Positions 1 to 5,792 of a DNA stretch of 6,104 nucleotides are shown here, piece after piece. Within the stretch, counting starts at the first letter, position 1. Each line of letters starts with the position of its first letter. Position numbers and translations under genes: made by a program. The stretch is from the NCBI GenBank assembly GCA_946610835.1, contig CAMOCU010000070.1, positions 1-6,104 of the forward strand, given 5' to 3'. The notes beneath the pieces were generated by a model. The model did no database searches and had not been told where the DNA came from. It worked only from the letters and a program-made list of their open reading frames with translations. The DNA comes from an uncultured Clostridia bacterium. GTDB lineage: Bacteria; Bacillota; Clostridia; Oscillospirales; Acutalibacteraceae.

Positions 1-1
1 G

Positions 2-517
2 CGCACGGCCAGACGCCGGGATGCGGACGCGATCAACGATCTGCGCCGGCAGGCACACGAGATGAACACGGTCGGCCGGCCCGATATTTTTCAAAAGCCC
101 TTCGGCGATGCGCTCGCCCAGCAAACGAGCCGCATGCTGCGCGAAAAGGACAACCTGTTGCTCGTGTACGAAAAGGACGGTGCGGTCTGCGGATTCCTGT
201 ACGCAACATTTGAATCCGAGGGCGCTTCCGATTACTGGGACAGCCGCACCTTCTGCCGCGTGCAGGAGATTATTGTGGACAAGCCGTTGCGCGGGCAGGG
301 GATCGGTACGGCGCTGATGGACGAAGTGCGCCGCGAAGCCGTTTCGCGCGGATGCCCGAAGCTGGAGCTGCAGGTCTGGGCGTTCAATGGCGGCGCGTGT
401 GCATTCTGGACAAAGCAGGGCTTTACGCCGTACATGTACTGTATGGAGTGGAAAACGGAAACCGGAAATCAGGTGAACAACAATGCCGAAAGTGACGGTG
501 GTCATCCCGGCGTATAA
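2..517 (+). CDS. GNAT-family N-acetyltransferase (5' end outside window)
   Basis: Likely transfers an acetyl group from acetyl-CoA to an unknown small-molecule amine or protein amino group in the cytoplasm. The reading frame is open to the left edge. Although an ATG occurs at 62, the codons before it encode a typical GNAT first strand and helix (RTARRRDADAINDLRRQAHE), so the true start is upstream of the window and the ATG at 62 is internal. The acetyl-CoA-binding loop is visible as a strand ending in IIVD followed by RGQGIGTALM (roughly bases 285-320). The later segment with KLELQVWAFN and AFWTKQGF matches the usual strand 5 and the FW..GF end of the fold. The last 11 codons overlap the downstream glycosyltransferase and encode a polar tail beyond the fold. 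The family is confident; the substrate cannot be told. Linkage to surface-polymer genes is only positional. Confidence 0.9.
   Translation, partial: RTARRRDADAINDLRRQAHEMNTVGRPDIFQKPFGDALAQQTSRMLREKDNLLLVYEKDGAVCGFLYATFESEGASDYWDSRTFCRVQEIIVDKPLRGQGIGTALMDEVRREAVSRGCPKLELQVWAFNGGACAFWTKQGFTPYMYCMEWKTETGNQVNNNAESDGGHPGV
471..476 (+). promoter_or_regulatory. Ribosome-binding site of the GT2 gene, inside the GNAT gene
   Basis: AGGTGA lies 6 bases upstream of the ATG at 483. It fixes that ATG as the glycosyltransferase start even though this creates a 35-base overlap with the end of the acetyltransferase gene. Confidence 0.75.
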
Positions 518-1799
518 CGCGGAAAAATATCTTTTGCAAACGCTGCAGTGTCTGACGGCGCAAAGCCTGCAGGATTTTGAAGCGCTGATCGTGGACGACG
601 GCTCCACGGACGGGACGGCGACCATTGCCGCGCGCTATGCCGCCGAGGATCCGCGCATGCGGTTGATACAAAAAGAAAACGGCGGCGTTTCTTCCGCGCG
701 CAACGAGGGGATCCGGCAGGCTGTGGGAACGTATATCCTGTTTCTGGACAGCGACGATATCCTCACGCCAGGGTCACTCGAAGCCTTCGCGCACGCGCTC
801 GATCGTACCGGTGCGGATCTGGCCATCGGCCGTTTGCAGTCCTTCGGCGCAGTGGCGGAAAAATTCAACGGCTTTGCCGATGCGCTTGCCCGGTGCGAAA
901 CGATTGATAAATACAACAAAAATCTGCTGTGGAATTTTCTTGTGGGCAACAAATGCTACCGGCTCGAAACGCTGCGGCGCACGGGTGTGACGTTTCCGTC
1001 CATCGGGTATTCCGAGGAGGGCGCGTTTTTTATGGAATTCGTCCTTTCGCCCGAGGTGCGGCGCATCACCGGCACCATGGACGCCAACATGCGATACAGG
1101 CGGCACGATCCCGCGCTCGACGCGTCTGTGTCGCAGCGTGTGACGGTTCGCCTGATTTCCGACTTCCTTGCCGCGATTGATCGTATTCATGCGGCGGCGT
1201 CGCGTGCGCTGGAAGGCTCGCCGGCGTGGGAAGCGTATGAACAGGAAATCTTTTATAAAGGCGAGTACGTTCTGCTTTCCCAGTTTTACCGCCTGCTCTG
1301 GCAGACGGATGACGAAATGCTGCGTGTGATCGAGCAGGGACATCTGCGCTTTCTTGCCGGCATGACGCAGGCGACTGCGGCGCGTGTGCGGCGGCTGAAT
1401 GCGGATTTACGGCAGCTGTATTTTGATCTGGATACGGCGGCCAAGCATCCGTCCGTGTCTGTGATCCTTTCGCGCGAAGCGGCGGACGCGGCGACGATCC
1501 AGGCGCTGTATCTGCAGTCCATGCCGTTGTTTGATCTGTTTGTGCCAGAAGGGGCGGACGTGCCTGCGCGCTGGCGCAACTGCCCGAATCTGCACATCCT
1601 GCCGGAAAAAGGATTCCGCGCGGCGGCACGCAGGGCGGCAAAGGGACGCTGTATGCTGCGGCTGCGCAAAAGCTGCGCGGCGGATCCGCGGGTGCTGCGC
1701 TTTTTGCTGCGCAGCGGCGTGCCGGATCGGCTGCTGCGGATCGGATTTACACCGCTGTTCCGTCTGGTACAGCGGGTCACAAAAGAAAGGGCGGCGTGA
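483..1799 (+). CDS. Family 2 glycosyltransferase with an extra C-terminal GT-A-like domain
   Basis: An inverting sugar transferase of the GT2 type, expected to use a nucleotide-sugar donor on the cytoplasmic side of the membrane for a cell-surface glycan. Of 438 residues, about 1-200 are a canonical GT-A domain: VTVVIPAYNAEKY at 4-16, the nucleotide-binding VDDGS at 37-41, NGGVSSARNEG at 66-76, the metal-binding DSDD at 89-92, and YSEEGAFF at 176-183 where the catalytic acidic pair of the family sits. Residues about 200-320 look helical. Residues about 322-405 resemble a second GT-A half that has lost its acidic motifs. There is no transmembrane segment and no signal peptide. The start is set by AGGTGA at 471. 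It overlaps the acetyltransferase by 35 bases and ends 16 bases before the next gene, so co-transcription and translational coupling are likely. Sugar and acceptor are unknown. Confidence 0.93.
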   Translation: MPKVTVVIPAYNAEKYLLQTLQCLTAQSLQDFEALIVDDGSTDGTATIAARYAAEDPRMRLIQKENGGVSSARNEGIRQAVGTYILFLDSDDILTPGSLEAFAHALDRTGADLAIGRLQSFGAVAEKFNGFADALARCETIDKYNKNLLWNFLVGNKCYRLETLRRTGVTFPSIGYSEEGAFFMEFVLSPEVRRITGTMDANMRYRRHDPALDASVSQRVTVRLISDFLAAIDRIHAAASRALEGSPAWEAYEQEIFYKGEYVLLSQFYRLLWQTDDEMLRVIEQGHLRFLAGMTQATAARVRRLNADLRQLYFDLDTAAKHPSVSVILSREAADAATIQALYLQSMPLFDLFVPEGADVPARWRNCPNLHILPEKGFRAAARRAAKGRCMLRLRKSCAADPRVLRFLLRSGVPDRLLRIGFTPLFRLVQRVTKERAA

Positions 1800-1804
1800 G
1801 CCGC
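1791..1804 (+). promoter_or_regulatory. GC hairpin with GNRA loop holding the GT2 stop codon
   Basis: GCGGC (1791-1795) pairs perfectly with GCCGC (1800-1804) around a GTGA tetraloop, which is of the stable GNRA class. The loop contains the TGA stop (1797-1799) of the glycosyltransferase. The only good Shine-Dalgarno-like string, GAAAGG at 1785-1790, lies directly before the stem, 25 bases from the next ATG (1816). With the stem folded the effective distance drops to about 11 bases. That this helps initiate the next gene is inference; a five-pair stem could also occur by chance in GC-rich DNA. Confidence 0.4.
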
Positions 1805-1815
1805 GGTACATAACC

Positions 1816-2934
1816 ATGAAGAATCTGGCATACAAACTTTATGCAGCAAGCTTCAACCTGTTTGCGCACTTTCCGCTGCGGCGGAAAAAGGCGGCGCTGC
1901 TTTCGCCCCACATGGCCGGGTTCGGCGATTCACTGGGCGTGATGGAGCGTGAAATGCAAAAGCGGGGGTACCGCACGGCGCGCATCTGCGGCAGCGATAT
2001 CAAGCCCGGCAAATGGACGCCGGCCGCGGTATTGCGCGCGCTGCGGTTCTATACATGCGGCGCATACCGTCTTGCAACGGCGGGCGTGGTGTATCTGAAC
2101 GACAATTTTATGCCCATGGCGGATCTGCATATCCGCAGTGACGCTGTGTGGGTGCAGCTCTGGCACGCGGAAGGGGCGTTCAAACGGTTCGGTCTGGACG
2201 TTCCCGCGCTCGATCCGTCGGTGGAGGAGCGTGTGCGGCGCGGTAACGCAAAGCTTTCCTACGTGATCTGTTCATCACGCGGCGTGGCGCCGGTGTATGC
2301 AGGCGCGTTCGGCGTACCGCAGGCGCGTGTACTGCCGCTCGGCTCGCCCCGTGCCGAACAATATATGAAAAAAAGCCGGAGCACGGATGTGCAGGCTTTT
2401 CGCAAAACATATTTCGGCGGCACGGACAAAAAGGTGGTGCTGTACGCGCCGACCTTCCGTGACGATCCGCAGGAAAACCGGCTGCTTTTGACGCATTTCG
2501 ATTTCGATCGCTTTCAGCGCGTGCTCGGCGATCGGTATCAGCTTGTGCTGCGCCTGCATCCGCAGTTCCACGACGTGCCGACGCCGCCCGACGTGTGCAA
2601 CATGACCGGATTTACCGACGCCAGCAGTCTGATCGCCGCGTGTGATCTTTTGGTAACAGACTACTCGTCGATCTGTATGGATTTTGCGCTGCTGGGCAAG
2701 CCGAGCGTATTTTATGCGTTCGACCTTGCAAAGTATGCGGACGACCGCAGCTTTTATTTTGAATACGAAAAATACGTCCCCGGCATAGTGGCGGAGGACT
2801 TTGACGCGCTTTTGGACGCCATCGTCGCCGCCGACACAGACAGGGACGCGCTGAATCGCTTTGTGGCATTCAATTTTGACGACCCGGACGGCCGCGCGGC
2901 CGAAAGGATCGCCGATCTTGCGCAGGGCTGCTGA
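1816..2934 (+). CDS. CDP-glycerol glycerophosphotransferase-family protein (TagF/TagB-like), first copy
   Basis: Members of this family move glycerol phosphate (or ribitol phosphate) from a CDP-alditol to a surface polymer at the inner face of the membrane. The 372-residue protein shows the expected GT-B-like layout: an N-terminal half ending in QLWHAEGAFKRFG (114-126, with H117), then YAPTFRD (210-216), RLHP (246-249, with H248), and LLVTDYSS (278-285) followed by a hydrophobic stretch up to PSVFY. Two conserved histidines in WH and HP motifs are known to be essential in TagF-like enzymes, and both are present. There is no transmembrane segment; a basic, amphipathic N-terminus could aid membrane contact. 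The frame stays open back to 1531, but the ATG at 1816 gives a family-like N-terminus and leaves a sensible 16-base gap after the GT2 stop. No ribosome site lies close to this ATG, which suggests translational coupling. Exact alditol and acceptor are unknown. Confidence 0.9.
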   Translation: MKNLAYKLYAASFNLFAHFPLRRKKAALLSPHMAGFGDSLGVMEREMQKRGYRTARICGSDIKPGKWTPAAVLRALRFYTCGAYRLATAGVVYLNDNFMPMADLHIRSDAVWVQLWHAEGAFKRFGLDVPALDPSVEERVRRGNAKLSYVICSSRGVAPVYAGAFGVPQARVLPLGSPRAEQYMKKSRSTDVQAFRKTYFGGTDKKVVLYAPTFRDDPQENRLLLTHFDFDRFQRVLGDRYQLVLRLHPQFHDVPTPPDVCNMTGFTDASSLIAACDLLVTDYSSICMDFALLGKPSVFYAFDLAKYADDRSFYFEYEKYVPGIVAEDFDALLDAIVAADTDRDALNRFVAFNFDDPDGRAAERIADLAQGC

Positions 2935-2970
2935 GCGAAGCGCTGTTCGGGATCCGTTTTTGCCTTTTTT
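2931..2970 (+). terminator. Weak possible terminator of the rightward operon
   Basis: An imperfect hairpin can be drawn between 2931-2937 and 2944-2950, including several G-U pairs, or alternatively AGCG/CGCT at 2934-2937 and 2941-2944. It is followed by T-runs at 2957-2961 and 2965-2970. The stem is poor and the first T-run begins six bases after it, so this may be only a T-rich convergent gap. No matching terminator for the leftward operon is visible in the gap. Confidence 0.3.
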
Positions 2971-3743
2971 CAGACATTCAACTCCGCCTGCGCAAACAAT
3001 GTCGCGCAACCTGATATGCATACCCGCTGACCGTTTACCCGGCAAAAAAGCGTGCCTCCGCGCTTGGACGCCTGGCAGGCGGTCAGTTCAGTTTTGCCGA
3101 GCTTTTGCGCCCACAGCGGCGCAATCATGCAGTGCGTGGATCCGGTGACCGGATCTTCCGCAATCAGCAGCTTCGGCGCAAATACGCGTGAAACGCAGTC
3201 GCATTCGCGGCCGGCGGCAGTCACGGCAGTCAAAAGGCCGTCAAGTTCCAGCAGCTTTTGCTGATCCGGATGCAGGGTGCGCACAGCGTCTTCGGACTGC
3301 AGGACAAGCAGCAGATCACGGTCAAGATACGCTTCGACGACGGGAGCACCGATTGCGTTGCACATTTCGGGCGTGACGGGAATCGGACGCGGTGTGTAGG
3401 CAGGAAAATCCATTTCGATCCGCTCGCCCCGGCGCCGGACGGTCAGCGTGCCTGCGCGGGTGTAAAAACGAATGGACTGAGCCTGCGGCGTGTAAAAGCG
3501 GAACAGGGTATAGGCTGTTCCCATGGTTGCATGGCCGCAAAAGTCGATCTCGCCGCCCGGCGTAAACCAGCGCAGACGCCAGCCGTCTTTTTCCGGCACG
3601 GTAAATGCCGTTTCGGACAGGTTGTTTTCGGCGGCGATGTGCTGCATCAGCGCGTCATCCGGCCACTGATCCGGCACGCAGACCGCTGCAGGATTTCCGC
3701 GGAAAGGCGTGCTTGTGAATGCATCAACGATAAATTGCTTCAT
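2970..3743 (-). CDS. PhzF-family isomerase-like protein
   Basis: PhzF-family proteins share a two-lobed, diaminopimelate-epimerase-like fold. Phenazine-pathway PhzF isomerises dihydro-3-hydroxyanthranilate; most relatives, including this one, have no known substrate. Its 257 residues are a little short for the family, but both lobes are represented. Visible motifs are FRGNPAAV (14-21), NLSETAF (41-47) with the glutamate E44 that serves as catalytic acid/base in the family, GGEIDFCGHATMGTA (63-77), and DPVTGSTH (197-204) in the second lobe. ATG at 3743 is preceded by AGGAG (3755-3751) with 7-base spacing. This ATG overlaps the stop of the upstream glycerophosphotransferase gene by four bases (ATGA), so the two are probably translated together. 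No phenazine genes are nearby, so a phenazine role is unsupported; the protein is likely cytoplasmic. Confidence 0.93.
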   Translation of the reverse strand: MKQFIVDAFTSTPFRGNPAAVCVPDQWPDDALMQHIAAENNLSETAFTVPEKDGWRLRWFTPGGEIDFCGHATMGTAYTLFRFYTPQAQSIRFYTRAGTLTVRRRGERIEMDFPAYTPRPIPVTPEMCNAIGAPVVEAYLDRDLLLVLQSEDAVRTLHPDQQKLLELDGLLTAVTAAGRECDCVSRVFAPKLLIAEDPVTGSTHCMIAPLWAQKLGKTELTACQASKRGGTLFCRVNGQRVCISGCATLFAQAELNV

Positions 3744-4858
3744 GGTGTATCTCCTGCGGATTGTTTTTCATCCAGCCATTTTTCGATCACGGCGACGACG
3801 CGCTGCGTGGCATGCCCGTCGCACATTTCCGTTTGCATCCGGCGGTAACGCTGTTCGCGCTCTATACTGCGCTGCCCGACCGCTCGGCGCATCTGCCCGA
3901 CCAGATCCTGCCCGTCCGTGGTCATTTCGCCCGGCAGATCTTCGGGATAGTTCAAATAAAATCCGCGTTCGTACGTTTCAAAATCCGGGCAGTAAAACAG
4001 CATCGGCAGCCCGAGTACGGACGCTTCGACGATCACGGAGGAATAGTCCGTCACCAGCAGCGCGGCCGCACACAGCAGGGTGAGCGTATCCTCCTGCGCG
4101 GTCAGGTCAAAGATTCGTTCGTAGGGTTCCCCGTCGTCCAGAAAACTGTAATCCACCGTGGGATGCATATGAATCAGCAGCGCCTCATCCGCGCCGAGTG
4201 CACGATCTATCGCATGAAAATCAAGCTGCGGGTCAAACCGCACGCGCTTTTTGCCAACCTCGCGGAATGTCGGGCAGTAAACATACAGCTGCTTGCCTGC
4301 CAGCGAAGGATGCCGCGCAAAAAAACCGTCCCGTGCGGCAGCGTACCATTTTGGGTCGTGCAGTTTGTCGGTGCGCGGCAGCCCGTAAGCATGGATACGC
4401 GTGATCGGCAGGCGGAACGCCGTGGAGAAAAATTCCCGGCACGCTTCGCCTGTCACCACCACATCGTCGTATTGTGCATGGATGTTGTCCGGCTGCGGAA
4501 AGACGTCGAACCCCATTTTTTTGAATCCGCCGCCTGCGTGCCAGATCTGGAACACACGCTGCGCATCGCGCAGCTGCACCTCCCGCAGCTCCGGCATATA
4601 ATCGTCGGTAACGATGACCTTGCTTGTGAGCATCAAGTACCGCAGCTTCGGCCGGTACCGGGCAGGCAGGGGATGTTTGTGTGCAAAAATGACCTTTCGG
4701 CTGGGCAGCGCGTCGTACACGCACTGTGCGTTTTCCAGCAGCCGTCCCTCGGCGCGGATGGAAAAAAACAGCACGCGCCGCTGCAGCGGCAGCCGGCGGC
4801 ACAGGCCTGTCCAAAGCCGCAGCGCGGCAGCATAGCTCTTTTTCAAAAAACGATTCAA
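3740..4858 (-). CDS. CDP-glycerol glycerophosphotransferase-family protein (TagF/TagB-like), second copy
   Basis: Same family as the rightward gene ending at 2934 and, by chance or descent, exactly the same length (372 residues), though clearly diverged. Key motifs: QIWHAGGGFKKMGFD (104-118, with H107), YCPTFRE (194-200), HMHP (230-233, with H232) and LLVTDYSS (267-274), then LFYCPDFETYERGFYL and a C-terminal DGHATQRV that is common in the family. Both family-essential histidines are present. The expected role is adding alditol phosphate units to a wall or surface polymer at the cytoplasmic membrane face. The start is a TTG at 4858-4856, chosen because GGAAAGGTG (4874-4866) lies 7 bases upstream; another TTG four codons later is too far from it. 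It has its own promoter directly upstream and overlaps the PhzF start by four bases. The basic N-terminus (NRFLKKSYAAALRLW) may touch the membrane. Confidence 0.9.
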   Translation of the reverse strand: MNRFLKKSYAAALRLWTGLCRRLPLQRRVLFFSIRAEGRLLENAQCVYDALPSRKVIFAHKHPLPARYRPKLRYLMLTSKVIVTDDYMPELREVQLRDAQRVFQIWHAGGGFKKMGFDVFPQPDNIHAQYDDVVVTGEACREFFSTAFRLPITRIHAYGLPRTDKLHDPKWYAAARDGFFARHPSLAGKQLYVYCPTFREVGKKRVRFDPQLDFHAIDRALGADEALLIHMHPTVDYSFLDDGEPYERIFDLTAQEDTLTLLCAAALLVTDYSSVIVEASVLGLPMLFYCPDFETYERGFYLNYPEDLPGEMTTDGQDLVGQMRRAVGQRSIEREQRYRRMQTEMCDGHATQRVVAVIEKWLDEKQSAGDTP

Positions 4859-4859
4859 A

Positions 4860-4906
4860 AAACCACACCTTTCCGAATATTTAGTATATCCAAAAAGGTG
4901 TGGTTT
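4860..4906 (-). terminator. Perfect 13-bp inverted repeat: probable lysozyme-operon terminator overlapping a promoter and a ribosome site
   Basis: Minus-strand AAACCACACCTTT (4906-4894) and AAAGGTGTGGTTT (4872-4860) are exact reverse complements separated by 21 bases. The repeat starts two bases after the lysozyme stop codon. The downstream arm runs into six consecutive T (4862-4857, three of them in the stem), giving the form of an intrinsic terminator with an unusually long loop. The loop holds the -10 of the next gene's promoter, and the downstream arm holds that gene's ribosome-binding site. It could act as terminator, read-through translational block, or DNA operator; the sequence alone does not decide. 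Confidence 0.6.
4866..4874 (-). promoter_or_regulatory. Ribosome-binding site of the second glycerophosphotransferase gene, within a hairpin arm
   Basis: On the minus strand GGAAAGGTG lies 7 bases before the TTG start at 4858. AAAGGTG of this site is part of the downstream arm (4872-4860) of a perfect 13-bp inverted repeat, so it would be paired in any transcript that also contains the upstream arm. Confidence 0.75.
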
Positions 4907-4911
4907 GTCAA
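4883..4911 (-). promoter_or_regulatory. Sigma-A-type promoter of the glycerophosphotransferase-PhzF pair
   Basis: On the minus strand, TTGACA (4911-4906) and TATACT (4888-4883) are separated by exactly 17 bases, a near-perfect vegetative promoter with one mismatch in the -10. The -35 overlaps the TGA stop (4910-4908) of the lysozyme gene. A start about seven bases after the -10, near 4876, would give a leader of under 20 bases that begins almost at the ribosome-binding site. The promoter lies between and partly within the arms of an inverted repeat, so a repressor operator there is also possible. Confidence 0.8.
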
Positions 4912-5546
4912 TTTTGATTCTGTTTTATAAAGCCGTTCAGTCCGTTGCGGCGCATAATGGCTGGGTAATCCTTGTACGCAATGTCCAAATCGACCGCGCC
5001 GCGGATGCCGGGCACATTGCCCGTCGCGCTGTATTGCCACATTCCGAACGCACCGTCATAGGTCGGCTTTTTTGCCCATTGCGCGAGCCAAACGTCGTAC
5101 CGCGTGCGCACCTGTGCGGACAAAACGTTTTCCAGAAAATCCGGATTCGCGTAGATCGCGGCATAATATCCCGCATCCTCAAGCGTGCTGCAGAAGATTT
5201 GCACAAGCGCGGACAGCTTTTCTTCGCCGAGTTTCCGATGCGCGGCTGTTTCCACATCGTAGACGATCGGATAGCCGAACGTCTTGCCCTCGATGCGCCG
5301 CAGGCAGTTCTGCGCTTCAGCTTCGGCTTGTTGCGTCGTGACGGCGTAGCTGAACAGATAGGCGCCCAGATCCATGCCCGCCTGCGCGGCGTCACGGTAG
5401 TTTGTTTCAAATCGTCTGTCCTCCTGGCTGTCGTACCGGCCGTATCCGCATCGCAGGATCGCGAACTGTTTGCCGGCGCGGCGCACTTTGTCCCAGTCAA
5501 TGGCCGACTGGTGTTCGGACACGTCGACACCGTAGTATTTGACCAT
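4908..5546 (-). CDS. GH25 lysozyme-like protein (N-acetylmuramidase family), no signal peptide
   Basis: GH25 enzymes cut the bond between N-acetylmuramic acid and N-acetylglucosamine in peptidoglycan. The 212 residues are one complete catalytic domain: GVDVSEHQ at 6-13 with D7, ILRCGYG at 30-36, the strand YDVE at 96-99 with the D97/E99 pair at the family's catalytic position, WLAQW at 153-157, MWQYS at 169-173 and VDLDIAY at 185-191. All expected acidic residues are present. The protein starts directly with MVKYYGVDVSEHQ: there is no signal peptide, transmembrane segment or wall-binding repeat. Export would therefore need a holin-like route, lysis or another path, as with phage endolysins; no holin is seen here. 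ATG at 5546 has GGGGGTGA (5558-5551) just upstream and lies 15 bases after the 76-aa gene, so it belongs to that operon. A role in wall remodelling or a prophage remnant are both possible. Confidence 0.93.
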   Translation of the reverse strand: MVKYYGVDVSEHQSAIDWDKVRRAGKQFAILRCGYGRYDSQEDRRFETNYRDAAQAGMDLGAYLFSYAVTTQQAEAEAQNCLRRIEGKTFGYPIVYDVETAAHRKLGEEKLSALVQIFCSTLEDAGYYAAIYANPDFLENVLSAQVRTRYDVWLAQWAKKPTYDGAFGMWQYSATGNVPGIRGAVDLDIAYKDYPAIMRRNGLNGFIKQNQN

Positions 5547-5561
5547 TTTTTCACCCCCGTA

Positions 5562-5792
5562 TCAGTGTATGCGGCGCGGTGACGGATCGTAATAGGTTTT
5601 TAAATGCTGCGCAACATCCAGCAGGTGCTCGCGTTGAAAACGGAGATCGTTGAGCGTGCGGCGGATCAGCAGTTCCCGTTCATGGTCGCCCTGTTCCACT
5701 GCATCATGCAGACGCGCCGTATTGGCGCGAATCATTTCCTGCATGTTTTCTGCGCTGCGTGTATATTCGACGGAAAGCTCTGTGAGCGTCAT
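5562..5792 (-). CDS. Small helical protein of unknown function, 76 aa
   Basis: I do not recognise a named family. The 76 residues are charged and predicted to form two long amphipathic helices, roughly 4-34 and 38-68, around a short EQGDHE turn, followed by KTYYDPSPRRIH. This is a helical-hairpin or coiled-coil layout with no membrane segment, so it is not a classical holin. It is very probably real: its ATG overlaps the stop of the helix-turn-helix gene by four bases (ATGA), it has a strong AAGGGGG ribosome site (5806-5800) at 7-base spacing, and the lysozyme gene follows 15 bases after its stop. It may bind the adjacent regulator or another partner, but that is inferred only from gene order. 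Short two-helix proteins of this kind seem familiar from accessory regions of Clostridia, a recollection I cannot verify here. Confidence 0.75.
   Translation of the reverse strand: MTLTELSVEYTRSAENMQEMIRANTARLHDAVEQGDHERELLIRRTLNDLRFQREHLLDVAQHLKTYYDPSPRRIH

Noticed and set aside
62..64. ATG at 62 as the start of the acetyltransferase
   Set aside because: The 20 codons before it in frame encode the expected first strand and helix of a GNAT fold, and there is no ribosome site near it.
1531..1815. Possible 95-codon N-terminal extension of the first glycerophosphotransferase gene
   Set aside because: It overlaps the conserved-looking end of the GT2 gene in another frame and its translation is Cys/Arg-rich and unlike the family; the ATG at 1816 gives a normal N-terminus.
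2275..3045. Leftward open frame of 256 codons across the end of the first glycerophosphotransferase gene and the convergent gap
   Set aside because: Antisense to a confident gene and overlapping the end of the PhzF gene on the same strand in another frame; the translation is rich in Arg/His/Ala with no motif.
1816..4858. The two glycerophosphotransferase genes as a long DNA inverted repeat
   Set aside because: Only short codon-level matches at the shared protein motifs are seen; there is no extended nucleotide identity to support a recent inverted duplication or recombination site.
3761..4930. Long rightward open frame of 389 codons opposite the second glycerophosphotransferase gene
   Set aside because: It lies wholly antisense to a protein with clear family motifs. 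Its translation shows no recognisable domain and no credible ribosome site. Long antisense frames are common in GC-rich coding DNA.
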